Positions 1 through 8,175 of a stretch of DNA of 64,000 nt are shown here, in pieces; within the stretch, counting starts at the first letter, position 1; every line of letters starts with the position of its first letter. Made by a program: the position numbers and the translations under genes. Under the pieces are notes generated by a model. It made no database searches and was not told the origin of the DNA. It worked only from the letters and a program-made list of their open reading frames with translations. The stretch is from Clostridium fermenticellae (GTDB lineage Bacteria > Bacillota > Clostridia > Clostridiales > Clostridiaceae). The stretch lies in contig NZ_CP032416.1 in assembly GCF_003600355.1 (NCBI RefSeq), forward strand, positions 702,183-766,182. The letters are read 5' to 3'.

Positions 1-70
1 TTTGTTTTTTAGATTTATAAATGCTAATAATATATAATTATTCAAAGTTTATAAATTATTACATTATGAA

Positions 71-124
71 TCTATGGACTAGCTTTACCTCTTCGCATAC
101 TCAGAATTAAAGCTGTTCCATAGA
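71..124. other. Long two-part hairpin
   Basis: TCTATGGA (71-78) and AGCTTTA (81-87) are matched by TAAAGCT (108-114) and TCCATAGA (117-124). This gives an 8+7 bp stem with a symmetric 2x2 internal loop and a 20-nt apical loop. No T-run follows, so it is not a simple terminator. It could be a folded RNA or a transposon-end hairpin; nothing nearby decides. Confidence 0.45.
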
Positions 125-440
125 AATCAAATTTAATGGTATATTCCATCCCAAACCCAGGCAGCAGTTCTCTGAAGTCTTATAATAGGCTCTTTTTCAG
201 TCGCAAGGAAGCTTTGGACAAGCCTTTTCTTTTTCTCTTATTTGCTGTATTAATAGCTACTCAAAATAAAATATTTCGTAAACATATAGAATATTTAGTT
301 TTTGCAGTGTTAGAGACAAAGGCAAATATACAAGTCTATTAGTTAATTCCGCTCGTATGCTTATATCAATGTAGTATTAGTATGGCGGATAGGTATAATA
401 AAATAAATTCTAGTGTATTAAAGTCACTTAATTAAATTAG

Positions 441-737
441 ATTAGATATGTATTTCAGGTTATAAAGGAGATTGGATCTAATAAGGATATAGTTACTGAT
501 GCATATAATATATATTTAACATATTCGGGTACTTTAACTGCCACCCGAAAAAGTACAGGTTCCAATCTAGCATTTCTAAGCTTTTATAAGTTCCTCCTTT
601 ATCCGGACCTTCTAAAAACAAAGAAATACACGATTTTAACTAGTCCTTTATTTGGGTTCCTGGCAGAGTGCATGAAGGTGGACGTACTTCCTGCAAAAAC
701 TTTTCATGCACAAGCATTAAAAGACATGTTCATATAG
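441..737 (+). pseudogene. Open frame without start codon, possible gene remnant
   Basis: A frame bounded by TAG at 438-440 and TAG at 735-737 stays open for 98 codons with no ATG before its end region. The translation is hydrophobic and mixed (for example LTYSGTLTATRKSTGSNLAF, then FYKFLLYPDLLKTKKYTIL). I recognise no family. An open frame this long in such AT-rich DNA is mildly suggestive of a decayed gene, but it could be chance. Confidence 0.2.
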
Positions 738-1223
738 TGTTTCGCAGCAAGGCAGCCCCATTTAGGTATTCCTCTGAGGTCTTTCATTTGTGCTACTTTG
801 CTAAACAAAGGAAGATTTAACAAAAGAGCAAGCTTGTAACAAGACTTTGGCAAATTCTTTAGTGTTATAAGACAATTTATTTGCCCGATAATATGTGCAA
901 ATAAAGCAAATTATAAACATCTTAACTTTTACGTCAGATTAAATAATCTGACTATAATTTAAAAGTATAAAAAAGTTTTATAGGACTGAAAAAATGATAG
1001 AAATAGTAAAAATGCCTCAAATAAAAATATTTGATGAACATGGAGAAATTAAAGTAGCGGATAAAATTTCAATAAATGATATGGAGGTATATTAGGGGAC
1101 ATGTATCGGTAAAATTTGTTAAGAAGGTATATTTCATAGTTTAATAAGAATAAAAAATTATTTTTTGTGCATTCTATATTTTGTATGAGTAATTAAAATT
1201 AGTTATTAAGGAAGGTGTATTGA

Positions 1224-1574
1224 ATGAATACAGCAACTATGTCTATAAATAAATATCAGCAGTGTATTGATGAATGTAATAAATGCGCTCAAAAATGTTA
1301 TGAATGTTTTAAAGCATGTTTAAATGAACCTGATGTTCAAAATAGGAAAAATTGCATAAGTGTGCTTATCGAATGTGCACAGATGTGCCAGATGTCAGCA
1401 TCACTTATGTCTATGGATAGTTGTTCAGTAAAGGAGCATTGTAGGATTTGTGCTAATATTTGTGATAAATGTGCACAAGAGTGTGGAATGTTTAAAGAGC
1501 AACATTGCCAGATATGTATGCAGGAATGCAAAAAATGCGCAGATGAATGTAGAAATATGGTTACATGTAATTAA
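1224..1574 (+). CDS. Cys-rich four-helix-bundle copper-binding protein
   Basis: This 116-residue protein has 21 cysteines, mostly in CxxC, CxxxC and CxxxxxxC helical spacings (C14, C18, C21, C25, C28, C32, then clusters at 73-87 and 95-115). That layout is typical of the DUF326/Csp family, in which Cys residues lining a four-helix bundle store many Cu(I) ions. There is no signal peptide, so it should be cytosolic, like Csp3-type proteins. The start follows AAGGAAGGTG with good spacing. It stands alone, with no copper ATPase or CsoR nearby. A zinc or other soft-metal role is possible; the family call is firm, the metal is inferred. Confidence 0.8.
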   Translation: MNTATMSINKYQQCIDECNKCAQKCYECFKACLNEPDVQNRKNCISVLIECAQMCQMSASLMSMDSCSVKEHCRICANICDKCAQECGMFKEQHCQICMQECKKCADECRNMVTCN

Positions 1575-1677
1575 TAAATGAGAACTTAGGTGATACCGGG
1601 TGCTTTATTCATAGAATGTTTAAAGAATATATATAAATAAGTAATAAATATTACACAAAATCGTAACAATAACCGTA

Positions 1678-1797
1678 TATAATAATAAGTGTCCTAAAGA
1701 AATAGTCTTTAGAGAAAACTAAAAGTATAATAAGTCCCCCCTTATTATATAAATAAACTTGAGCACTAGGTTAATTTACTGGTGCTTATTTTTATGC
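1678..1797 (+). ncRNA. Candidate small RNA, copy A (C-rich loop)
   Basis: After a TATAAT box at 1678-1683 come three hairpins: CTAAAGA/TCTTTAG (1694-1712), TATAATAAG/CTTATTATA with loop TCCCCC (1726-1749), and AGCACTAG/CTGGTGCT (1762-1786) followed by a T-rich tail. The last two are repeated near 8195-8260. No open frame fits. A hairpin exposing a C-run plus a terminator is how several Firmicutes sRNAs pair with Shine-Dalgarno sequences; the role here is inferred. Confidence 0.5.
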
Positions 1798-1903
1798 ATA
1801 TTAAAAAAGAAGAAAGTGCTAAAAGTTTAATAATAGATATTTCTATAAGACAACTAAGCGCATTTAATAGTGACGAAGACGGACAACCCAATAAAAATTA
1901 TTA

Positions 1904-2220
1904 ATGTCTGATGAAGAATTTCAAGATTTTAAAACTAATCATGTATTAGAAAATTTTAATAAGAAAACTTATAGTAAGTTGTTACCTATAAATTTTATTT
2001 TGGTAATTATAACAATGTTCATATTAATTAAAGGATTAGTGCCAGGTTACTATCTATTTATGATTCTACTGCTATTGTATTACTTATAACTGAACAAATT
2101 GGATTACTTTTAAGTTCTGCAATTCCAGCTACATATGTTGGATTAGGACTGTTTGATTATGCTTTATCTATATTTCCTTTAAAGAAAATTCATCCATCAT
2201 TGGATGTACTGCGTTCGTAG
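1904..2220 (+). pseudogene. Frameshifted membrane protein gene
   Basis: The first frame (1904-2089) starts MSDEEFQDF and contains two hydrophobic stretches before stopping at TAA. A second frame overlapping from about 2050 stays open to TAG at 2218-2220 and continues in hydrophobic style (LLITEQIGLLLSSAIPATYV, then GLGLFDYALSIF). Joined by one frameshift near 2050-2085, they would give about 105 residues with several membrane segments. No ribosome binding site is clear before ATG 1904, which overlaps the stop of a doubtful 36-codon frame starting at 1794. No family was recognised. Probably a decayed gene. Confidence 0.4.
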
Positions 2221-2326
2221 TTGCGTAAATTACAAATAATGTTAACTAGTAATTTAATTTTTATCGAATTTTTATTTAAATAAAATAAAAATTTAAAAGA
2301 ATAAATGTTTATGTTTACATAAATGT

Positions 2327-2435
2327 GATATAATGTAAGTGAATGGTAATGAAATATGCTTGTTATCCCCCCTTTTTCACCATTACCTTATGAGTGTTTT
2401 ACAGGGATTAAAAGATAGCTTTGAAAAGGGGGAGG
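2327..2435 (+). promoter_or_regulatory. Leader able to mask the ribosome binding site
   Basis: An extended -10 (TGATATAAT, ending at 2334) sets transcription start near 2341. GGTAATG (2345-2351) pairs with CATTACC (2381-2387), leaving CCCCCCTTTTTC (2367-2378) in the loop. That loop is complementary to GAAAAGGGGG (2423-2432), the Shine-Dalgarno region of the gene at 2439. The two pairings together form a pseudoknot that would hide the ribosome binding site. Pairing is seen in sequence; regulation is inferred. Confidence 0.45.
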
Positions 2436-2438
2436 AAA

Positions 2439-2633
2439 ATGAATATTTTATTTTTGTGTCTTATAGTGCTTTCTATTACAGGAATATTGAGTCTAACAAT
2501 TTTAGCAGTTTTCTGCTATAAACAAGACAATATAAAAATGTTATTTGAAAGTAAAACAACTATGTCAGAGAATGGAGTCTCATCTAATGCCAAAGTTGAT
2601 ATAAATAAGTGCAAAAAGGAAAATAGTAAGTAG
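2439..2633 (+). CDS. Small single-span membrane protein
   Basis: This is a 64-residue protein. Residues 1-27 are strongly hydrophobic (MNILFLCLIVLSITGILSLT and on) and the rest is a polar, Lys/Asn-rich tail, so it is probably an N-terminally anchored peptide. The ATG at 2439 is preferred over an upstream TTG at 2421 because GGGGGAGG lies just before it. The stop codon falls inside the 11-bp stem of a hairpin at 2625-2654. The last 14 codons and downstream DNA are duplicated at 17702-17876, where no intact gene exists. No family was recognised; a leaderless toxin-like or signalling peptide is possible. Confidence 0.55.
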   Translation: MNILFLCLIVLSITGILSLTILAVFCYKQDNIKMLFESKTTMSENGVSSNAKVDINKCKKENSK

Positions 2634-2765
2634 TTGTTCGAGAAACTACTTACTATAAAAAATTACACAAGCATATTTATGAGCTAATTACATTTCCATG
2701 TAAAACACTCACCATATATTATATTCTATTTATGCAAAAAAAGATAACTATTTTTAATAAAGTTT
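2592..2765. repeat. Duplicated block, copy A
   Basis: About 170 bp covering the 3' end of the small membrane protein gene, its hairpin (AGTAAGTAGTT/AACTACTTACT, 2625-2654) and downstream AT-rich DNA. It recurs with few changes at 17702-17876. The copies are 15 kb apart in the same orientation. Confidence 0.85.
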
Positions 2766-3154
2766 GACGTACTTTCTATAAAATTACACCGTATTGTTCA
2801 AATAAATTTTACGGTGTTTTTATATTTAAAAAAAATCTATAAATAGAACTTTATAGAATAAAATTCGGCGTAATATTAATTTAAACACTGAAGATTCGTC
2901 ATCTCCAGTGTAAAGTAAATACCAATACACTAAAGAAAAATATTTTAGTTTCCATGGAATTTAAATATTTAAATATCTTAAGTACATTTGATATCCTTAT
3001 GTGAATAGTATGTGCAGAAATTAAATTATTATTTTGGTAACTTATTGGTTGTCACACATTGGTAAATGATTTTAAGTATTTGAGAAACGAATTAACTAAA
3101 ATATGCTATAATGTAGGTAGCATAATGTATTAGTATACTTTAGGAGACTCAGTA
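2634..3154. other. Intergenic region with terminator
   Basis: It holds the duplicated block, then a terminator-like hairpin ACACCGTA/TACGGTGT with a T-run (2786-2822). I see no gene that it clearly serves. An extended -10 (TGCTATAAT, 3104-3112) for the next gene lies at the far end. No coding frame was found. Confidence 0.5.
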
Positions 3155-3604
3155 ATGAAATGGATATTTCTTTTTTTAGGCTTTATGTTTGAAATATTAT
3201 TTTTATATTCATTGATGATAAAGCCTGTAATTTGCTTTAAAAAATGGCAATCAGGTGTATTATACGGTATACCGATGGTGCTATATATGACATTATTTTT
3301 TCTTATACTTAATGTTGAATATCAAACCTTTAAAATAAATATTGAAGCTTCAAATAGCATGGTAGTATCAAATACGGTTTCTGTTCTGCCATCAACATCT
3401 ACACCGACAACTTCAAGTGATAAAAATAGTAATGATACAAGTAAAGGTGATATTATAGGAGATACTGACAGTAAGATATATCATATTCCTGGAGATCCTG
3501 ATTATGAAAAGGAAATGAAAAAAACAAGCAACAATGAATATTTTAAAACTACATCAGAAGCTGAAGCTGCCGGATATAGAGCGTCTAAGAAAACACCTAA
3601 ATAA
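3155..3604 (+). CDS. Membrane protein with Ada-type metal-binding-like tail
   Basis: This is a 149-residue protein. Two hydrophobic segments (about residues 1-25 and 33-53) form a membrane anchor. A Ser/Thr/Asn-rich linker (about 65-95) follows, then a C-terminal module (about 100-149) with the pattern DSKIYHIPGDPDYEKEM, NNEYFKTTSEAEAAGYRASK. This resembles the small domain often found at the end of secreted nucleases and ComEC-like proteins, related to the Ada zinc-binding fold, but the usual Cys residues are absent. The ATG is set by an upstream TTTAGGAGACT. It stands alone with its own promoter and terminator. Function unknown. Confidence 0.65.
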   Translation: MKWIFLFLGFMFEILFLYSLMIKPVICFKKWQSGVLYGIPMVLYMTLFFLILNVEYQTFKINIEASNSMVVSNTVSVLPSTSTPTTSSDKNSNDTSKGDIIGDTDSKIYHIPGDPDYEKEMKKTSNNEYFKTTSEAEAAGYRASKKTPK

Positions 3605-3618
3605 AAAGGTGCTTTTTT
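3593..3618 (+). terminator. Intrinsic terminator
   Basis: CACCT and AGGTG form a short stem followed by TTTTTT. The stem overlaps the stop region of the preceding gene. Confidence 0.55.
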
Positions 3619-3710
3619 ATGCTTAGAATTGTAAATTCTATAAAAATGCGCGAATTAAATAATTATGTTAGAATATAGATAAATTCTGAAAGAAAGAGGG
3701 AATATAAGTT

Positions 3711-4070
3711 ATGGATAAAAAAGTATTAGACTATGTTACTCAAAAAACACATGAATTAATGAGTGTACCATCATGCTGCAGTGAGGCAAAAGCAGCGGCA
3801 AAAGCTTGGTTGGATGCTGTTGGAACTGAAAAGGAAGCTGTAGAAACGAAAAAATATATTGATGAACTGGAAGCAGATATTGTACCAATAGATAGTTTAA
3901 TTAGTCTTGTAGAATCTGATAACGGAATTAAGTTTTTAGGAGCAGATGCTGCTAAGAGTATGGCAGTACATGCAAAGAAAATCAAGTCTGCTGGAGCGAA
4001 ATATTGTGATTGTCCAGCATGTACAGCCGCAGCGGCAATTCTAGAAAAAAAGGATATGCTTCTTAAATAA
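3711..4070 (+). CDS. Conserved clostridial protein, often labelled Hsp90-like
   Basis: This is a 119-residue, largely helical protein. It begins MDKKVLDYVTQKTHELM, carries a CC pair near residues 22-23, an Ala-rich helix, and ends with a CDCPAC motif (about residues 100-105) before an Ala-rich tail. Clostridial genomes carry close homologues annotated as a small molecular chaperone Hsp90 or heat-shock protein, but it has no Hsp90 ATPase motifs, so that name is unsafe. The Cys layout suggests metal or redox binding. AGAAAGAGGGAAT supplies the ribosome binding site. It is monocistronic. Confidence 0.7.
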   Translation: MDKKVLDYVTQKTHELMSVPSCCSEAKAAAKAWLDAVGTEKEAVETKKYIDELEADIVPIDSLISLVESDNGIKFLGADAAKSMAVHAKKIKSAGAKYCDCPACTAAAAILEKKDMLLK

Positions 4071-4167
4071 GAAAAGAAGGTTAATAATCGAAAAAAAGAG
4101 TATATTTGTACTTCAAAAACGTGTAGAATAATAGTAATAACTTATGCTAAAAATAATCAATAATTAA

Positions 4168-4225
4168 CTGAATGCCAAAGACTACCTTTGAATGTTGGCC
4201 TTAATAAGAGCCTTTGGCTATTCAG
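4168..4225. other. Long hairpin after the small chaperone-like gene
   Basis: CTGAAT-GCCAAAG pairs with CTTTGGC-T-ATTCAG (13 bp with one bulged T) around a loop of about 31 nt. There is no T-run on the plus strand. It lies between converging genes and may terminate or stabilise both transcripts. Confidence 0.5.
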
Positions 4226-4252
4226 AACAGATTATAAAGGATTTTTTACAAA

Positions 4253-4393
4253 CTAGTCAACCTTTGTGAATGTACTCATTCTACATTTAGGACATGGTGG
4301 TAAAGTATCTGTATCCTGATCTAAGTAAATTATTTCGCCACAATTAGTACACTTGTAATGGCCCTTACCAGGTTTATCGCCGGTTGAATACAT
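4253..4393 (-). CDS. Zinc-ribbon (rubredoxin-like) small protein
   Basis: This is a 46-residue protein read on the minus strand from ATG at 4393 to TAG at 4253. It starts MYSTGDKPGKGHYKCTNCGE and ends PPCPKCRMSTFTKVD. Two CxxC pairs (CTNC, CPKC) define a zinc ribbon. The STGDKPGKGxYxC opening is characteristic of small zinc-ribbon proteins common in clostridia. AGAGGTGATAATT upstream is a clear ribosome binding site. It faces the gene at 3711. Function unknown; nucleic-acid or protein binding is usual for such ribbons. Confidence 0.8.
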   Translation of the reverse strand: MYSTGDKPGKGHYKCTNCGEIIYLDQDTDTLPPCPKCRMSTFTKVD

Positions 4394-4598
4394 AATTATC
4401 ACCTCTCTTGGTATCAATATTCAACATAAAATATTTAATTCCTCTATTTTCTAATTCATTTTTTATAAGAATAACAAAAGTTTTTTGTAATAAGCTCCTT
4501 TTATTATAATGAGTTTGCTGTTATAATAAGATAAATTAAATTACTAAAGTTAAAGTTTATATGTTTTAAATTGAATTTACTAAATTATTGGAAAGAAG

Positions 4599-5411
4599 AT
4601 GCATATGAATATTCTTGTTACTTTAAATTCAAATTATTTAAAACCATTGAAAGTTATGCTCAAATCGCTGTTCATTAATAACCCAAAAGAACGCTTTTAT
4701 ATTTATATGATACATTCAGATATGAAAGAAACTGAACTTTCTGATATAAGTATGTTAGTACAAAAAGATGGAAATAAATTTTATGCGATAAGAGTAAGAA
4801 ATGAATATTTTAAAGATTCACCTTTAACTATGCATTATACAAAAGAGATGTATTATAGATTATTAGCATTTAAATTTTTGCCTAAGGACGTTGATAAAAT
4901 ATTATATCTTGACCCAGACATACTTGTTATAAATTCCATAAAAAAATTATATGATACTGATATTTCTGAATACCTTTATGCAGCAGCGTATCATGATATA
5001 CCTACGGTAAAAGAAATTAACAGGTTAAGATTAAAACCATATGAGGTTGAAAGATATTATAATTCAGGAGTTCTTTTGATGAATATTAGCCTGCAGAGAG
5101 AGTTAGTAAAGGAAGAAGAAATTCTGAATTTTGTTCAGAATAATAAGAATAAATTGATTTTACCGGATCAGGATATAATTAACGCATTATATGCTAAGTA
5201 TATAAAGCAAATTAATGGAATAATTTATAATTATGATCCACGATACTACAAATATAATAAAATTATAAGTAAAGGCAATATTGATATGGATTATGTTATC
5301 AATAATACTTCTATAATTCATTTTTGTGGAAAGAGAAAGCCCTGGCAAAAAAGTTATACGGGAGAATTCTATTCTTTATATAAGCATTATGAAAAAGTCG
5401 CTGAATCATAA
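4599..5411 (+). CDS. Glycosyltransferase family 8
   Basis: This is a 270-residue retaining glycosyltransferase of family GT8. It has the opening MNILVTLNSNYLKPLKVML, the metal/nucleotide-sugar motif LYLDPDILVI (D105-x-D107), the YYNSGVLLMN motif near residue 155, and the HFCGKRKPW motif near 250 that completes the site. GT8 enzymes transfer galactose or glucose from UDP-sugars to wall or lipopolysaccharide acceptors; here a surface glycan is likely. It has no membrane anchor. It starts at ATG 4599 or, two codons on, 4605, after GAAAGAAG. It stands alone. Confidence 0.85.
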   Translation: MHMNILVTLNSNYLKPLKVMLKSLFINNPKERFYIYMIHSDMKETELSDISMLVQKDGNKFYAIRVRNEYFKDSPLTMHYTKEMYYRLLAFKFLPKDVDKILYLDPDILVINSIKKLYDTDISEYLYAAAYHDIPTVKEINRLRLKPYEVERYYNSGVLLMNISLQRELVKEEEILNFVQNNKNKLILPDQDIINALYAKYIKQINGIIYNYDPRYYKYNKIISKGNIDMDYVINNTSIIHFCGKRKPWQKSYTGEFYSLYKHYEKVAES

Positions 5412-5441
5412 GAAAAATTTGATTTTCTAAGTCAATAAAGG

Positions 5442-5473
5442 AATTCGACAATTTTTAAATTGCTGAATTTTTT
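5442..5473 (+). terminator. Intrinsic terminator after GT8 gene
   Basis: AATTC-CAATT pairs with AATTG-GAATT (10 bp with 2-nt internal loops) and ends in a T-run. Confidence 0.6.
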
Positions 5474-5483
5474 ATTATAAAAA

Positions 5484-5505
5484 ACAGGGTGTTAGGACAC
5501 CCTGT
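5484..5505. other. Perfect 9-bp hairpin with 4-nt loop
   Basis: ACAGGGTGT, loop TAGG, ACACCCTGT. This is an unusually GC-rich stem for this DNA. No T-run follows, but it comes right after the terminator at 5442-5473 and may back it up. Confidence 0.5.
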
Positions 5506-5636
5506 AGCATACAATCAATTCTAGTTGTAGCCAATCCATAAAGCTGGTGTTATAAAAAAATAGCTATGCCAATTGCGGCGGTAGGCTATCTTTTTTATTT
5601 TGTCTGTTAGTACGATAATTAAAAATAGTTAGATAT

Positions 5637-5896
5637 TATAGGGTTTATAATTCCAAGCTTAAGTTATTCTCCAGCTGCTACTTCCAAAATTCGTCACGTA
5701 AAAAATTTCTAGTAAGTCTAAGTTCGTATTTATAAAAATCTAAGCAGATTTTATAAACTCGCAGGTTTAAACATATAAAATCTACTAAGATTTTCAAAAA
5801 TACTTCACCAAGATTTACTAAAAAATTTTTTAGTGTTCCTACGTTTTGAAAATGTCAGTTTACGTATAACTTAAACTTGGAATTACAAACCCTATA
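5637..5896. repeat. Palindromic MITE-like element R1
   Basis: This 260-bp element has terminal inverted repeats of about 30 bp: TATAGGGTTTATAATTCCAA at the left, with its near-complement ending AATTACAAACCCTATA at the right. Inner arms (TTTCTAGTAAGTCTAAG and CTAAGATTTACTAAAAAATT) are also complementary, so the whole unit folds into one long hairpin. Related copies are at 17438-17697 and 19849-20110, with shorter ones at 9023-9081 and 23763-23901. There is no coding capacity. Confidence 0.85.
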
Positions 5897-6139
5897 TTTT
5901 ACATATAAAGTTATTTATCTTTTTCTTAAAAGAATCAAGTTGACAATAAGAAGATTTTCCATGGTGAATATCTATGAATTAAATATTTTCACTGTCAAGA
6001 GAAATAGCACGTATACTGTATCTGAAAATGATAGAACCTGCAATTTGTTTAAAAAAATGGTAGTTAAAGATATTATATGTTATATTACTACTATATGGAT
6101 ATAAGGCCTTAATTAAGATATTTTAGGAGGAATCGAGAA

Positions 6140-7300
6140 ATGCAATATAATTTTGATGAAATCATAAGTAGGAATAATTCAGCTAAATATGATGAGTTAA
6201 GTGTTAATTATGGAAGAGATGATATAATACCTATGTGGATAGCTGACATGGAATTTAGGACTGCCCAGCCTATAATTGATGCTATGAAAAATAAATTGGA
6301 TGAAGGTATATTTGGTTATGTATCAAGACCTGATTCTTACTTTGAATCAGTCCGTAAATGGTATTTAAAAAAACACAATTGGAATATAGAAAGCAAATAT
6401 ATGAGCCATAGTCATGGAGTTGTTCCTGGAATGGTGATGATGATAAAAGAGTTTACAGATCCTGGAGATAAAATAATAATTCAGTCGCCGGTTTATAATG
6501 AATTCTTTGAGATAATAGAAGATAGCGGCAGAAAATTAGTAATTAGTCCATTAAAATTGGTTAATGGCAGATACGAGATGGACTATGAAGATTTTGAAGA
6601 AAAAATAAAAACAGGGGTAAAGATGTTTTTACTTTGTAACCCTCACAATCCAGTGGGAAGAGTGTGGACAAAAGAAGAGTTAACTCAAATCGGAAAAATT
6701 TGTTTAAAGTATAATGTACAAGTAATTTCGGATGAAATCCATTGTGAACTAGTATATGGAAATAACAAGTATATTCCATTTGCTTCAATTTCACAGAAAT
6801 TTTTTCAAAACTCAATAACCTGTTTTGCTCCAAGTAAGACTTTCAATTTAGCAGGATTACAATCCTCTATTATAGTTTTTGGGAATAAGGGACAGAAAGA
6901 TAGATATGATCATCTTCTTCAAATAAATGATATCAAAAGAAATAATTCTTTTAGTTTAGTTGCAACTGAAGCTGCGTATAGATATGGTGAGGAATGGCTT
7001 AATCAATTATTGGCATATTTGAAGGGAAATATAGATTTTGTATATAATTATTGTAAAGAAAATATACCTAAAATAAAACCTAACATACCAGAAGCTACTT
7101 ATTTAATTTGGATTGATTGTAAAGGACTTGGGATGACTGCTGAAGAATTAAAGGATTTTATGACAAATAAAGCTAGATTAGCTTTAGGATTATGGTATGG
7201 AGAAGAAAGCAAAGATCATGTAAGAATGAACATTGCTTGTCCTAGGTCGGTAGTTGGGGAAGCATTGATGAGATTAAAATCAGCTGTGGATAATTTATAG
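6140..7300 (+). CDS. patB: MalY/PatB-type PLP aminotransferase (C-S lyase)
   Basis: This 386-residue fold-type I PLP enzyme starts MQYNFDEIISRNNSAKYD and has the WIADMEF motif of the MalY/PatB group. It also has NPHNPVGR, SDEIHCELVY, the PLP lysine K233 in APSKTFNLAG, and a late Arg in RMNIACPR for carboxylate binding. Such enzymes cleave cystathionine or related C-S bonds, giving homocysteine or thiols, pyruvate and ammonia; some act as aminotransferases. TAGGAGGAAT gives the start. It is followed after 28 bp by a small hypothetical gene, probably co-transcribed. The gene symbol is tentative. Confidence 0.85.
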   Translation: MQYNFDEIISRNNSAKYDELSVNYGRDDIIPMWIADMEFRTAQPIIDAMKNKLDEGIFGYVSRPDSYFESVRKWYLKKHNWNIESKYMSHSHGVVPGMVMMIKEFTDPGDKIIIQSPVYNEFFEIIEDSGRKLVISPLKLVNGRYEMDYEDFEEKIKTGVKMFLLCNPHNPVGRVWTKEELTQIGKICLKYNVQVISDEIHCELVYGNNKYIPFASISQKFFQNSITCFAPSKTFNLAGLQSSIIVFGNKGQKDRYDHLLQINDIKRNNSFSLVATEAAYRYGEEWLNQLLAYLKGNIDFVYNYCKENIPKIKPNIPEATYLIWIDCKGLGMTAEELKDFMTNKARLALGLWYGEESKDHVRMNIACPRSVVGEALMRLKSAVDNL

Positions 7301-7328
7301 AAACATTATGAAAAGAGGAGTGATTATA

Positions 7329-7772
7329 ATGCATATTGAAAAACAATATTTGTATCATAGACATGAATTTACTGATTATTTTTGCGTTAAAATTTCAGTT
7401 AGAGAAAACTCTCAGGATAATATTTTGTTTTTGAGAAATACCGATGATTTAGTTGATGAAGGTGCATCATGGATTAGTATTAGAAACTTAAATGATGAAG
7501 AATTTTTGAAGCAACATAAAATTGAATATATTATAAAAGAAGATCAATTAAATAAGAATAGGGAAATTATACCGATTGGTTTATTTGAATTTAATGATAA
7601 AGATAATTTTTGTGATTGTGAATTATTATTATGGAATATAGGATCTAAAGATTTATATGATTTTGAACATATAATAAAAAATATAGAAGATGCAATAAAG
7701 ATTAAATATAATGCACTGAAATTAAAGAAAAAATGTATTGAAAACAAGAAAGAAGATATTGAATTAGATTGA
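7329..7772 (+). CDS. Conserved clostridial hypothetical protein
   Basis: This is a 147-residue, acidic, soluble protein (MHIEKQYLYHRHEFTDYFCV at the start, a Lys-rich C-terminal helix). I recall similar short proteins of unknown function (DUF6762-like) in clostridia, but the family assignment is uncertain. Start 7329 is preferred over 7308 because GAGGAGTGATTATA precedes it. It lies 28 bp after the MalY-type enzyme and is closed by a terminator at 7801-7839, suggesting a two-gene unit. No signal peptide or membrane segment. Confidence 0.6.
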   Translation: MHIEKQYLYHRHEFTDYFCVKISVRENSQDNILFLRNTDDLVDEGASWISIRNLNDEEFLKQHKIEYIIKEDQLNKNREIIPIGLFEFNDKDNFCDCELLLWNIGSKDLYDFEHIIKNIEDAIKIKYNALKLKKKCIENKKEDIELD

Positions 7773-7800
7773 ATTGAAATTCCTATATTTAATTCAAAGC

Positions 7801-7840
7801 AAAACGCCACAAAATTCAATTTGAATAGTGTGGTGTTTTA
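7801..7840. terminator. Bidirectional terminator
   Basis: AAAACGCCACA pairs with TGTGGTGTTTT (11 bp with one G-T), with A and T runs on the flanks. It separates the plus-strand gene ending at 7772 from the minus-strand tautomerase gene ending at 7910. Confidence 0.8.
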
Positions 7841-7909
7841 AAATTAAAATATTCTTACGGGGTTTACATAGATCATTTTATATTCTTGCATAGCTTAGTA
7901 TTAGAAGAA

Positions 7910-8098
7910 CTATTTTTGCTTATTAGATAATAATTCGGTACCTGAACCTATATTTTCTAACTCATTTTCTTTTATAAGAGTAACAAAAGCTTGCTCAGGT
8001 ATATTAAGAATTTTACTTGCGGAAGTTACAAGCTCATTTACAAGTTGTTCTTTTTGCTGTTTTGTAATTTTTGGGCCTTCAATTTTTATTAGTGGCAT
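7910..8098 (-). CDS. 4-oxalocrotonate tautomerase family protein
   Basis: This 62-residue protein starts MPLIKIEGPKITKQQKEQL. After Met removal, Pro1 is the catalytic base of the tautomerase superfamily. Length and the beta-alpha-beta pattern fit the 4-OT subfamily, which forms hexamers and interconverts enol and keto acids. The final tail (GSGTELLSNKQK) is a little different from the usual end. AAGGAGTGATT upstream is the ribosome binding site. No aromatic catabolic genes are nearby, so the substrate is unknown. Confidence 0.8.
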   Translation of the reverse strand: MPLIKIEGPKITKQQKEQLVNELVTSASKILNIPEQAFVTLIKENELENIGSGTELLSNKQK

Positions 8099-8175
8099 AG
8101 AATCACTCCTTAAATGTAGTTTATAAAAATATTATATAGGTTTAAATAATTAAAGTAAAATTTATTATATGCCAA

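Larger units (their letters stand above)
1..1223. other. Gene-poor, decayed region
   Basis: No convincing intact gene lies here. Several hairpins (71-124; GTGCATGAA pairing with TTCATGCAC near 670-712) and a 98-codon frame without an ATG at 441-737 are visible. A 33-codon frame at 994-1095 begins with ATG but has no good ribosome binding site. The stretch looks like eroded former coding or mobile DNA; no family was recognised. Confidence 0.5.

Noticed and set aside
136-342. 68-codon frame at the left end
   Set aside because: No ribosome binding site, no recognisable sequence pattern, and it lies in a decayed region. Treated as chance.
994-1095. 33-codon frame (MIEIVKMPQIKIFDEHG start)
   Set aside because: Reads like a protein fragment, but has no good ribosome binding site and no family I recognise. 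Left inside the region note only.
1794-1904. 36-codon frame before the split membrane protein gene
   Set aside because: Its ATG lies in the T-run of the sRNA terminator and there is no ribosome binding site.
2339-2521. 60-codon frame
   Set aside because: Overlaps the better supported gene at 2439 in another frame and has no proper start site.
5877-6104. 75-codon frame before the MalY-type gene
   Set aside because: Begins inside palindromic element R1 and has no ribosome binding site; the composition is that of AT-rich intergenic DNA.
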